A stretch of DNA of 64,000 bases from Trebonia sp963822615. GTDB lineage: Bacteria; Actinomycetota; Actinomycetes; Streptosporangiales; Streptosporangiaceae. The DNA is taken from assembly GCA_963822615.1 (NCBI GenBank), contig CAWGIM010000006.1, positions 868,001 through 932,000 of the forward strand, read 5' to 3'. Shown in pieces: positions 54,190 through 64,000 of the stretch; the first letter of the stretch is position 1; each line of letters starts with the position of its first letter. The position numbers and the translations under genes are program-made. The notes beneath the pieces were generated by a model. It was not told the origin of the DNA and did no database searches. It worked only from the letters and a program-made list of their open reading frames with translations.

Positions 54190-54663
54190 TTAGGGGGCGT
54201 TCTTGCGGGACTTCAGGGTGGCTCGCACCTGGCGCAGCGCGTCGGTGTAGGGCTTGCGGTCCGGGCGCATCGCCGCCGCCAGGGCCAGGTACTCGGCGGC
54301 GGCGGCGTGATCGCCCGCCCGGGCGAGCGACAGCCCGAGGCCGAAATGCGCGTAGTCGTCGGTCGGGCTCTCCTCGACGATCACCCGGAAGTTGGCCGCG
54401 GCGGCGGCGTACTGCCGGGTGTCGAACAGGGCGCGCGCCAGGGCCTCGCGGACGCTGCGCGAGCCGGGCTCGGCGTTCGCGGCCCGCTGCAGCACCTGGG
54501 CCGCGGCCGCCGGGCTGCCCTTGCCGAGCAGCTCGAGTCCGGTCTTGTACCAGGCGTGCACGTCGGCCGGGTCGGCCGGGCCCGGTTGACCCGGACCGCG
54601 TCCTGCCTGCGCGAAGTTTTCCGGGGAGGGGGAATCCCAGCTCCCCCTTGGTACTTCTGACAT
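54190..54663 (-). CDS. Tetratricopeptide repeat protein (Rv1691-like context)
   Basis: 157 residues from the ATG at 54663 (an in-frame GTG five codons earlier is possible). Gly/Pro-rich first 40 residues, then about three TPR-like helical pairs: ADVHAWYKTGLELLGKGSPA, AAAANFRVIVEESPTDDYAH, AHFGLGLSLARAGDHAAAAE. Scaffolding rather than catalytic. It is 9 bp upstream of the HAD-IIA gene on the same strand and divergent from the DUF1015 gene, whose start lies 4 bp away. Confidence 0.85.
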   Translation of the reverse strand: MSEVPRGSWDSPSPENFAQAGRGPGQPGPADPADVHAWYKTGLELLGKGSPAAAAQVLQRAANAEPGSRSVREALARALFDTRQYAAAAANFRVIVEESPTDDYAHFGLGLSLARAGDHAAAAEYLALAAAMRPDRKPYTDALRQVRATLKSRKNAP

Positions 54664-54666
54664 GGT

Positions 54667-56055
54667 GTGCAGACCCACTTTCCGTCCGGCGATGGCTCCG
54701 GTTCCGGCGCCGGACTGGTGCTGGCACCGTTCCGGGGCGTCCGTTATGACCTATCCCGGGTAGGGGGACTCGCAAACGTCACATCACCACCGTACGACGT
54801 GATTGGCCCCGGAACCCTGGAGCGGCTGCGCGCGGCGTCGCCCTACAACGTGGTCCGGCTCATCCTGCCGGCCGACTCCTCCGGCTCCTCCGGCGGCCCG
54901 GCCGGCCCGGCCGACCCGGCCGCGCGGGCCCGGGCGGCGGGCGCGGCCGCGGCCGGGCTGCTGCACGACTGGCTAGCCGACGGGGCGCTGACGGCCGACG
55001 ACGTGCCCGCGCTGTACGTGTACGAGCAGCGCGGGGCGGGCTGGGCGCAGCGCGGCCTCATCGGGCTGGTCGGGGTCGGCTCGGCCGCGGTACACCCGCA
55101 CGAGGGGGTCATGCCCGGGCCGGTAGCCGGGCGGCGCGAGCTGATGAAGGCCACCCGGAGCAACCTCGAACCCATCCTGCTCGCCTATAACGGCGGGAAC
55201 GGGACCGGGCTGACCGCGACCGGGCTGACCGACCAGACGGCCGAGCATGGCACCCCGCTGGCCTGCGCGGTGACCGACGACGGGGTGACCCACCGGCTGT
55301 GGGCGGTGACCGACCGGGCCGCCCAGCGGGCCATCGCGGCCGACCTGGCGACGCGCACCGCGCTGATCGCCGACGGGCACCACCGCTACGCCGCGTACCG
55401 CGAGCTGCGGGCCGAGATGCGCGGGGCCGGCGCGGGCGACGGGCCGTGGGACTACGGCCTGGCCTTCCTGGTCGACGTGGACGCCTACCCGCTGCACCTC
55501 GGCCCGATTCACCGGGTGCTGCCCGGCCTCGGGCTGGCCGAGGCGGCGCGGCTGGCGGCGGCGGCGTTCACGGTCACCGAGCTGCCGGGCGACCCGCTCG
55601 ACCCGCCCGCGCTCGACGCGGCGCTGCGGGCGCTGGGCCGGGCGGGTGCCTCGGGTCACGCGTTCCTGCTGGCCGGGCCGGCTGCTGCTGAGCGGGCCCC
55701 GCGCACGGCCGGGTTCGTGCTGCTGACCGAGCCCGACCAGCGGCAGCTCGACGCGGCCATGCCGCCGGGAGCGTCACCGCGCTGGCGCGCGCTCGACGCC
55801 GCGGTCATGCGGGAGCTGCTGCTGGCCCGGCTCTGGTCGATCAGGGACAACGAGCGGGACGTCCAGGTCGCGCACGACGCGGCCGAGGCGGTGCGGCTCG
55901 CGGTCGATTCCGGCGGCACCGCCGTGCTGTGCAACCCGATGGCGGTGGACACGGTGATCGAGCTGGCCGCGCACGGGGAGCAGGTGCCGCGCAAGTCCAC
56001 CTCGTTCGGCCCCAAGCCGCGGACCGGGCTGGTGCTGCGTACCTTCGACCGCTGA
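54667..56055 (+). CDS. DUF1015 family protein
   Basis: 462 residues from the GTG at 54667; homology begins near LAPFRGVRYDLSR, so a start a few codons later is possible. DUF1015 landmarks: VTSPPYDVIGPGTLERL, NVVRLILP, YVYEQRGAGWAQRGLIGLVG, GVMPGPVAGRRELMKATRSN, ALIADGHHRYAAYRELR (the conserved DGHHRY) and LDRFLHxLxxxR-like tail FDR. The family is widespread with unknown reaction; the DGHHRY motif hints at catalysis. No ribosome site, so a leaderless start is possible. Convergent with the bldG-like gene. Confidence 0.85.
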   Translation: MQTHFPSGDGSGSGAGLVLAPFRGVRYDLSRVGGLANVTSPPYDVIGPGTLERLRAASPYNVVRLILPADSSGSSGGPAGPADPAARARAAGAAAAGLLHDWLADGALTADDVPALYVYEQRGAGWAQRGLIGLVGVGSAAVHPHEGVMPGPVAGRRELMKATRSNLEPILLAYNGGNGTGLTATGLTDQTAEHGTPLACAVTDDGVTHRLWAVTDRAAQRAIAADLATRTALIADGHHRYAAYRELRAEMRGAGAGDGPWDYGLAFLVDVDAYPLHLGPIHRVLPGLGLAEAARLAAAAFTVTELPGDPLDPPALDAALRALGRAGASGHAFLLAGPAAAERAPRTAGFVLLTEPDQRQLDAAMPPGASPRWRALDAAVMRELLLARLWSIRDNERDVQVAHDAAEAVRLAVDSGGTAVLCNPMAVDTVIELAAHGEQVPRKSTSFGPKPRTGLVLRTFDR

Positions 56056-56085
56056 CGGCGGCCGGCCCGCGGCCTGCCGCCGGGA

Positions 56086-56457
56086 TCAGGCCTCGGCCTC
56101 GTCGGCGCCGGGGTCGCTGTGCGCCGCCACCGCCTCGGCCACGGTGTCGTAGATGTTGAAGACCTTGTTGAGGCCGGTGATCCGGAAGATGCGCAGGATA
56201 CGGCTCTGGGTGCAGACCAGGTCGATCCAGCCCTCCTGGGCGCGGACCCGCTTGAGCCCGCCGACCAGGACGCCGAGGCCGGTCGAGTCAAGGAACTCGA
56301 CGGCTTCCATGTCCACGATCAACTGGCAGCTGCCCGACTCAACCAGCCCGATGAGTCTCTCGCGCAGCTTGGGAGCGGTGTAAACGTCGATCTCGCCGCC
56401 GACCTCGATGACGGTATACCCCGGGTCGTCGGAGTGCACGTTGAGCGTGAGCTCCAT
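56086..56457 (-). CDS. bldG: BldG-like STAS-domain anti-anti-sigma factor
   Basis: 123 residues from the ATG at 56457. STAS fold with GGEIDVYTAPKLRERLI and the phosphorylatable serine in EFLDSTGLGVLVGGLKRVRA (S58), very close to Streptomyces BldG, which binds an anti-sigma factor to control development and stress sigma factors. No anti-sigma kinase is adjacent; the SpoIIE phosphatases at 4.2-7 kb could act on it. Divergent from the metallo-beta-lactamase gene, starts about 38 bp apart. Confidence 0.93.
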   Translation of the reverse strand: MELTLNVHSDDPGYTVIEVGGEIDVYTAPKLRERLIGLVESGSCQLIVDMEAVEFLDSTGLGVLVGGLKRVRAQEGWIDLVCTQSRILRIFRITGLNKVFNIYDTVAEAVAAHSDPGADEAEA

Positions 56458-56494
56458 CTCTTCTCCCTCTTCCGTTGTCTGGGACAATAGTCCG

Positions 56495-57559
56495 GTGCAT
56501 GACGACATGGCTACGACTGCAGGCAGTCCTCTTCCGGGGGAGCGACCCCCCGTACCCCCCGAGGGCCCGCCCGATGCAAGGGCGCGGGTACATCGGGCAG
56601 GCGAGGCGGAGCCCGGCCACCCTGACATCACTGACCTGGGCAACGACGTGTTCCAGATCGACACCAGGATGGCGGGTTACCAGGGGATCACGGCCGGCTA
56701 CCTGATCAGGTCGAGCCGCCCCTGCCTGGTGGAGACCGGGACGTCGACGTCCGCCCCGGTGGTGCGGGCGGCGCTGGCCGCGCTCGGCATCGAGGCGGCC
56801 GACCTGGCCACGGTGGTGGTCACGCACATCCACCTGGACCACGCGGGCGGGGCAGGCGACATCGCCGCGATGTACCCGGCCGCCGAGGTGGTGGTGCACG
56901 AGAAGGGGGCACGGCACCTGGCCGACCCGGCCCGGCTGATGGCCAGCGCCCGGATGGTCTACGGTGACGCCCTCGACGTGCTGTTCGGCGAGCTCAGCCC
57001 GGTGCCGGCGGCACGGCTGCGCACCCTGGACGACACCGGACTGGTGGACCTGGGCGACGGGCGGCGGCTAGACAGCCACTACTCCCCCGGCCACGCCAAG
57101 CACCACGTGGGCCTGCTCGACTCGCTCAGCGGCGACCTGTACGTCGGCGACGCGGCCGGCGTCTACGTGCCGGAAAGCGGCGACCTGCGGCCCGCGACGC
57201 CGCCGCCGGACTTCGACCTCGAGGTGGCCCTCGCCTCGATCGGCCGGTTCGCCGACCTGGGGCCCGCGCGGCTGCTGTTCAGCCACTACGGGCCGGTGTC
57301 GGAGGTGGCGGCGACGCTGGAGCGCTCGGCCGAGGAGATCTCCGTCTGGGTGTCGGAGACCCGGGCGGCGCGGTCGGCCGGGATGGACCTGGACCACGCG
57401 GTCGAGGCGGTGCGGCGCAAGACGCTGTCCCGGTACGCGGCGTTCGCGGCCGACGCCGACCCGGCCGTGACCGAGAAGTTCGAGCGGATCAGCGGGGCCG
57501 AGGCCAACGTGAGCGGGATCTGGCACTGGCTGGACCGGCTGGAGAAGGCGGGCGGCTAG
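56495..57559 (+). CDS. Metallo-beta-lactamase fold hydrolase
   Basis: 354 residues from the GTG at 56495; an ATG at 56507 is the alternative. First 50 residues are Pro/Gly-rich, then the MBL domain: VVTHIHLDHAGGAGD (HxHxDH zinc site), a His of VVHEKGARHLADP near 145, SPGHAKHH near 210, LYVGDAAGVY (second Asp), LLFSHYGPVSEV (last His). C-terminal 60 residues are a helical domain. Glyoxalase-II-like or quorum/sulfur hydrolases share this layout; substrate unknown. A GACAAT hexamer seven bases upstream and no ribosome site suggest a leaderless start at the GTG. Confidence 0.9.
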   Translation: MHDDMATTAGSPLPGERPPVPPEGPPDARARVHRAGEAEPGHPDITDLGNDVFQIDTRMAGYQGITAGYLIRSSRPCLVETGTSTSAPVVRAALAALGIEAADLATVVVTHIHLDHAGGAGDIAAMYPAAEVVVHEKGARHLADPARLMASARMVYGDALDVLFGELSPVPAARLRTLDDTGLVDLGDGRRLDSHYSPGHAKHHVGLLDSLSGDLYVGDAAGVYVPESGDLRPATPPPDFDLEVALASIGRFADLGPARLLFSHYGPVSEVAATLERSAEEISVWVSETRAARSAGMDLDHAVEAVRRKTLSRYAAFAADADPAVTEKFERISGAEANVSGIWHWLDRLEKAGG

Positions 57560-57566
57560 CTAGCCG

Positions 57567-57618
57567 GGCGCTCACCGGTCCGCGGTGGCGCTCACCGTGG
57601 ACCGGTGAGCGCCACCGC
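57567..57618. terminator. Two mutually exclusive perfect hairpins between convergent genes
   Basis: Segment A, GGCGCTCACCGGTCC (57567-57581), and segment B, GCGGTGGCGCTCACCG (57582-57597), share GGCGCTCACCG. The right segment (57599-57618) pairs with either: 15 bp with A or 16 bp with B. It sits between the MBL stop (57559) and the end of the repeat protein gene (57629). Terminator function on either strand is plausible. Confidence 0.7.
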
Positions 57619-57768
57619 AGCGCCGCGGTCAAGGCTTCGGGCTTACCTCCTCGGCCTGGGCCTCGGGGGCGTCCGCGATGTCGCCGTCCGCCTCGTCCTC
57701 GGCCTTGCCGTCCAGGTCGCCGTCGGCTTGCTCGTCCTCGTCAGGCGCGTCCTCGTCGTCGGCGGCGG

Positions 57769-60156
57769 CTACCTCGTCTTCGTCTTCGTCTTCGTCTCTT
57801 CTTCGTCTTCTTCGCCGTCTTCGGTGTCGTCCTCGTCCTCGTCCTCGTCGAAGGCGTCGTCCTCGAGGTCGTCGAGCTCGTCCTCGTCGTCCTCGTCGTC
57901 TTCCAGGTCGTGCACGGTGATGCCGTCGAGCTCGTCGAGCCGGGCCAGGGCATCGGTCTCCTCGGCCTCGTCGGCGACGACCGCACGCGAGAACGCCTCC
58001 CGGGCCGCCTCAGCCCGGCCCGCCGCCAGCAGTGCCTCCCCGTAGGCGTAGAACAGCCGGGCCGACCACGGGCGCTGCTTGCCGTCGGTCAGCTCGGGAA
58101 CCTGCAGCGCGAGCACGGCCGCGTCGGCCAGCCCCTGGTCGCGGCGGATGCCGGACTCGACGATGCGGAGCTCGATCTGCGCGGCCCGCGGCAGCCGCTT
58201 CGCCTCGGCGCTGTGCACCAGGTCGAGCGCGCGGTCGAGGCGACCGAGGCCACGCTCGGCGTCGGCCATCAGCGGCAGGTAGTCGTAGCGCCCGGTCATC
58301 CGGCGCCCGGCCTGCAACTCGGTTAGCGCCTCGGCCCAGCGGCCTGACTTGTAGGCCATGATGCCGGAGACCTCGCGGACCAGGCCGACCCGGGCGGCTA
58401 GCTTCTTGGCCGCCTGGGCGTAGCGGTAGGCCTGCTCGGTGTCGCTTGCCAGCTCGGCCGCGACCAGGTAGCGTCCCACGGTCCCGGCCCGGTCAAACGA
58501 CAGGCCGCCAAGCTCCTCCCGCACGTCCCGGGATACCTGCTCCTCGGTAATGCTGTCCGGGATCCGCGGTAGCTCGGAGTCCGTGCCCCGCCGGTCGTCG
58601 CGGCGGTCACGGTGGCTGTCCGCCCGCGGGCCGCCGGAACCCGGCGCGCTGGTGGCGCCTGGCCGCCGGTCGCCGGACGAGCTCCGGCGGTCGCCCGGCC
58701 CGCCGCTGCGGCCGGCCGTGCCTGGCCGCGGGGAGCGGGTCGACGGGCCCGGCCGGTCCTGGGGAAAGTCTCCCCCGATCCGGTCGGCCATCTGCCGGCT
58801 AAAGCCGCTGCGGGCCGGGCGGTCCTCCCCCGACGAACGGCCGTAGGACGGGCGCGCGGGGCGGTCGTCGCCGCGGAAGCCGCCGCCAGAGCGGCTAGCG
58901 CCGCCTGAGGAGGAGCCACCGGAGCGGTCGCCCCGGTCGTAACCGCCGTCGCGCTGGCCGCCGCCGTAGGAGGGGCGGCTGGGCCGGTCACCGCGGTCAC
59001 CGTAAGACGGACGACTAGGGCGGTCGCCCCGGTCACCGTAGGAGGGACGGCTGGGCCGGTCGCTCCGGTCACCGTAAGACGGACGGCTGGGGCGGTCACC
59101 GCGGTCGCCGTAGGAGGGCCGGTCACTCCGGTCACCGTAGGAGGGACGGCTGGGCCGGTCACCCCGGTCACCGTAAGACGGACGACTAGGGCGGTCGCCC
59201 CGGTCGCCGTAGGAGGGACGGCTGGGGCGGTCACTGTCGCGGTTGTCCCGGTCACCAGCCGGGCGCCGGTCAAAACCGCGGTCGGCCGGCCCGGAGTCCC
59301 GGCGCGGGCCGCGCGACTGCGGCCGGTCACCGCCGCGGAACCCGCCGTCGGTCCGGCTGCCGCCGTAAGGAGGTCGTCCGCCCCGGTCGCCACTGGGCCG
59401 TCGGTCGTTATCGCGCCCGCCGTCACTGCCGTACTCCCGGCGCGCGGGGCGGTCGCCGCCCCGGAACCCGCTGTCAGAGCCCCGGAAGCCGCCACCGGGG
59501 CGGCCAGCGCCGCCCGCGGAGGGGCCACCGGAACGGTTGCCGCGGTCGTACCCGCCGGAAGCGGGCCGGTCACCCCGGTCACCGTAGGAGGGGCGGCTGG
59601 GCCGGTCACCGCGGTCGCCGTAGGAGGGACGGCTCGGCCGGTCACCGCGGTCGCCGTAAGAGGGACGACTGGGCCGGTCACCGCGGTCGCCGTACGAGGG
59701 ACGACTTGGGCGGTCACCCCGGTCACCGTAAGAGGGACGACTGGGCCGGTCACCGCGGTCACCGTACGAGGGACGACTCGGCCGGTCGCCGTAGGACGGG
59801 CGGCTGGAACGGTCGCCACCGCTGTAGCCGCCGCGGGACCCGCCGTCGCGCCCGGCCGCGCCGTCGCTGTCTGAGCGCGGCCGCCGGTCATCGCGGTCAT
59901 CGCGGGGACGGGACGGGCCGCGGTCGTAACCGCCGCGGGAGCTGCCCCGGTCTGTGCTGCCGCCACCGCTGCGCGGGCCGCCGCTGAAGCCGCGGCTCCC
60001 GCTGCGCCCGCCCTGGCTTCCCGAACGGCTGTACCCGCCGGGCCGCCCGGCCCCGCCGGAGCCGCGGTTAGCGCCGCCTGCACGCCCGCGCTCGTCTCCG
60101 GCGCCGCCACCTTGCGACGCGTTGCCGTCTTCAGCCACTGTCCCGACCTCCTGCAT
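57769..60156 (-). CDS. RG-repeat / TPR protein with acidic tail (frameshifted near its end)
   Basis: 795 residues as written. Residues about 1-540 are Gly/Arg/Ser/Asp/Pro-rich; two blocks of RGDRPSRPSYGD dodecads contain 14 PSYGD units (7 each). Residues about 545-760 form a TPR-like helical domain beginning ITEEQVSRDVREELGGLSF. The end is an acidic Asp/Glu run. The formal tail KTKTKTR is an artefact: one base lost near 57797 in a GAAGAC microsatellite moves the frame; the next frame continues acidically (DEVAAADDED...) to EEVSPKP and a TGA at 57629. Actinobacterial relatives in this Rv1691-type neighbourhood are RNA- or ribosome-associated candidates, but the function is unproven. Confidence 0.8.
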   Translation of the reverse strand: MQEVGTVAEDGNASQGGGAGDERGRAGGANRGSGGAGRPGGYSRSGSQGGRSGSRGFSGGPRSGGGSTDRGSSRGGYDRGPSRPRDDRDDRRPRSDSDGAAGRDGGSRGGYSGGDRSSRPSYGDRPSRPSYGDRGDRPSRPSYGDRGDRPSRPSYGDRGDRPSRPSYGDRGDRPSRPSYGDRGDRPSRPSYGDRGDRPASGGYDRGNRSGGPSAGGAGRPGGGFRGSDSGFRGGDRPARREYGSDGGRDNDRRPSGDRGGRPPYGGSRTDGGFRGGDRPQSRGPRRDSGPADRGFDRRPAGDRDNRDSDRPSRPSYGDRGDRPSRPSYGDRGDRPSRPSYGDRSDRPSYGDRGDRPSRPSYGDRSDRPSRPSYGDRGDRPSRPSYGDRGDRPSRPSYGGGQRDGGYDRGDRSGGSSSGGASRSGGGFRGDDRPARPSYGRSSGEDRPARSGFSRQMADRIGGDFPQDRPGPSTRSPRPGTAGRSGGPGDRRSSSGDRRPGATSAPGSGGPRADSHRDRRDDRRGTDSELPRIPDSITEEQVSRDVREELGGLSFDRAGTVGRYLVAAELASDTEQAYRYAQAAKKLAARVGLVREVSGIMAYKSGRWAEALTELQAGRRMTGRYDYLPLMADAERGLGRLDRALDLVHSAEAKRLPRAAQIELRIVESGIRRDQGLADAAVLALQVPELTDGKQRPWSARLFYAYGEALLAAGRAEAAREAFSRAVVADEAEETDALARLDELDGITVHDLEDDEDDEDELDDLEDDAFDEDEDEDDTEDGEEDEEETKTKTKTR
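58960..59815 (-). repeat. 36-bp coding tandem repeats (RGDRPSRPSYGD)
   Basis: Two arrays, about 58966-59230 and 59575-59810, of 36-bp units with 1-4 substitutions; 14 PSYGD-coding units in all plus one PSYGG. The linker between them carries RGG-like sequence. Repeats are contiguous and in frame, not separated by unique spacers. Confidence 0.9.
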
Positions 60157-60346
60157 GCTCAGTCCTTCACCCTACGCGCTCCCCCAACCCCCGAAGCCCG
60201 CCATACACGCACATACGAGCACCCTGCGCTACCGGCAGCCGCTCAAGAAGGGTCATGGCTCGCGGGAGGGATACGTGTTGGGGCCACGACGAGCGCGGGT
60301 TTCAGCCCCGCCTCACCCACTACCCACGACCGTAATGAAATACAAA
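60157..60346. other. Gene-free spacer downstream of rRNA operon
   Basis: No gene supported. On the minus strand this is sequence after the rRNA terminator; it includes the promoter side of the repeat-protein gene (start 60156) and short frames without ribosome sites. Confidence 0.5.
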
Positions 60347-60382
60347 AAAGGGGCTGACCCACTAGAGTAGGTCAGCCCCTTT
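60347..60382 (-). terminator. rRNA operon terminator
   Basis: AAAGGGGCTGACC (60347-60359) and GGTCAGCCCCTTT (60370-60382) form a perfect 13-bp stem with a 10-base loop. On the minus strand it is followed by TTTTTTGTATTTC, a classic Rho-independent end, about 10 bases past the 5S. Confidence 0.95.
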
Positions 60383-60391
60383 CAAAAGATG

Positions 60392-60508
60392 TGCGGCGGT
60401 GTCCTGCTCTCCCGCGAGGCCTCCCTCGCAGTACCATCGGCGCTGAGGGGCTTAACTTCCGGGTTCGGAATGGGACCGGGTGTTTCCCCCTCGCTATAGC
60501 CGCCGCAA
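60392..60508 (-). rRNA. rrf: 5S ribosomal RNA
   Basis: About 117 bases. Minus strand begins TTGCGGCGGCTATAGCG and contains the conserved CCCGGTCCCATTCCGAACCC and GAAGTTAAGCCCC loops, ending GCAGGACACCGCCGCAC. Ends are estimated to within a few bases from pairing of the terminal helix. Confidence 0.95.
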
Positions 60509-60611
60509 CTCTATTGAGCTATCAGCCTGTTCCCGGCCGTAACTCGGGAGCTACACAGTGGACGCGATCTCCCAGGCGCTAAGCGCGCCGGGATACATGT
60601 AGTGCTTGTAG
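60509..60611 (-). other. 23S-5S spacer
   Basis: About 100 bases. Contains CTACACAGTGGACGCGA (plus strand, 60551-60567), complementary to the same motif in the 16S-23S spacer, part of the 23S processing stem. Confidence 0.7.
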
Positions 60612-63680
<3,069 letters not shown>

Positions 63681-63744
63681 ACTGCATGCACTACATGCAA
63701 ACTGCAGAAGTCGGACCCTAAAAAGGATCCGCTCCAGAAGATGC

Positions 63745-63761
63745 TCGCGTCCACTGTGTAG
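63745..63761 (-). promoter_or_regulatory. 5' arm of the 23S processing stem
   Basis: On the minus strand CTACACAGTGGACGCGA. Its exact complement occurs 3' of the 23S (60551-60567 on the plus strand read as the same words). Pairing would bring both ends of pre-23S together for RNase III cleavage. Confidence 0.75.
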
Positions 63762-63789
63762 TTCTCAAGATACGGACGGAACCATGCGT

Positions 63790-63815
63790 CAGGGACCTCC
63801 ATCCGGAGGTCCCTG
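63790..63815 (-). other. Perfect hairpin in the 16S-23S spacer
   Basis: CAGGGACCTCC (63790-63800), loop ATCC, GGAGGTCCCTG (63805-63815): an 11-bp perfect stem within the spacer, with no U-run after it on the minus strand. Probably structural or a processing site rather than a terminator. Confidence 0.7.
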
Positions 63816-64000
63816 TTCACAGGCCGTTCGAGTCGGCTAGCCCCAGAAAGCGGCTGCTTCCTCAGGACCCAACAGCGTGCTCATCCAGGCGGGCGCTTCG
63901 GTCGCTCGTTCGGCTGTCCCGCAAGCGGGCTGCCTACTGACCGCGCCTTCGCGCGCCGAGCTGGATGAATAGCCAGTGCTCCACTAGAAAGCATGGACGC

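Larger units (their letters stand above)
63681..64000 (-). other. 16S-23S internal transcribed spacer (partial)
   Basis: No tRNA gene is visible. Minus strand reads TTGAGAACTACACAGTGGAC, the typical actinobacterial antitermination/processing segment, and TGGGTCCTGAGGAAGCAGCC further upstream. A perfect hairpin lies at 63790-63815 and the 23S processing arm at 63745-63761. The 16S gene would lie beyond 64000. Confidence 0.85.

Noticed and set aside
58960..59815. Possible CRISPR array
   Set aside because: Units are contiguous 36-bp coding repeats without unique spacers and no cas genes are present.
58398..60110. 570-residue Ala/Thr/Val-rich frame in the repeat region
   Set aside because: Out-of-frame reading of the 36-bp repeats; the alternative frame gives RGDRPSRPSYGD plus a TPR domain.
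63681..64000. tRNA genes in the 16S-23S spacer
   Set aside because: No cloverleaf or TWC loop found; actinobacterial rRNA spacers generally lack tRNAs.

Overview
The window is about 70% GC or higher by eye, with GTG starts, short ATGA/GTGA gene overlaps and several apparently leaderless genes. Its families are typical of soil Actinomycetota: a GlnA2-type glutamine synthetase, a BldG-like STAS protein, an F420-type LLM oxidoreductase, DUF2252, SpoIIE-type phosphatases, a MalT-like LuxR regulator and a poly-cysteine leader peptide. The 5S and 23S rRNA sequences also look actinobacterial. A Streptosporangiales-like lineage fits, but 16S lies outside the window and I cannot place it further. No phage, insertion sequence, CRISPR array or tRNA gene was seen.

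Layout, 1-20 kb: partial DUF2252 gene; divergent NmrA-like reductase / TetR pair; glnA2; two paralogous membrane SpoIIE phosphatases; nadE; a small membrane protein; a GH15 trehalase-type enzyme; a DUF389 membrane protein; a cydA-cydB-GMC oxidoreductase run; a cyclase-family protein; an unusual glucose-6-phosphate dehydrogenase joined to a type II NADH dehydrogenase. 20-30 kb: a translationally coupled GH63 - GH13 - ClC operon whose end overlaps the NADH dehydrogenase gene antisense by about 440 bp, then a two-helix K+ channel and a large LuxR regulator. 29-43 kb: an MFS exporter - TetR operon, a beta-lactamase-fold hydrolase, panB, an FHA/PrsW gene split by a one-base frameshift, a two-component system beside a secreted protein, an LLM oxidoreductase, two divergent VOC proteins, and a membrane protein - winged-helix operon with a concentric palindromic operator.

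Layout, 43-64 kb: a 334-bp spacer with a strong AT-rich inverted repeat; two tandem-domain YbjQ-like proteins; a 57-residue protein divergent from map; a thioesterase and HAD phosphatase; a tandem duplication of an ABC-2 ATPase/permease cassette whose second ATPase is frameshifted; a leaderless cysteine-rich leader peptide ahead of a degenerate cysteine-dioxygenase-like cupin; HAD-IIA phosphatase and TPR genes; DUF1015; a bldG-like gene; a metallo-beta-lactamase protein; a long RG-repeat/TPR/acidic-tail protein; and the 3' part of an rRNA operon (minus strand: 16S off-window, then 23S, 5S, terminator).

The most interesting items are the poly-cysteine leader with its near-consensus leaderless promoter in front of a cupin that has lost its HxH metal motif; the glucose-6-phosphate dehydrogenase lacking the RIDH/GK substrate motif; the FHA-PrsW intramembrane protease; the 14-copy PSYGD repeat protein; and three independent one-base frameshifts, which may be real or sequence errors.
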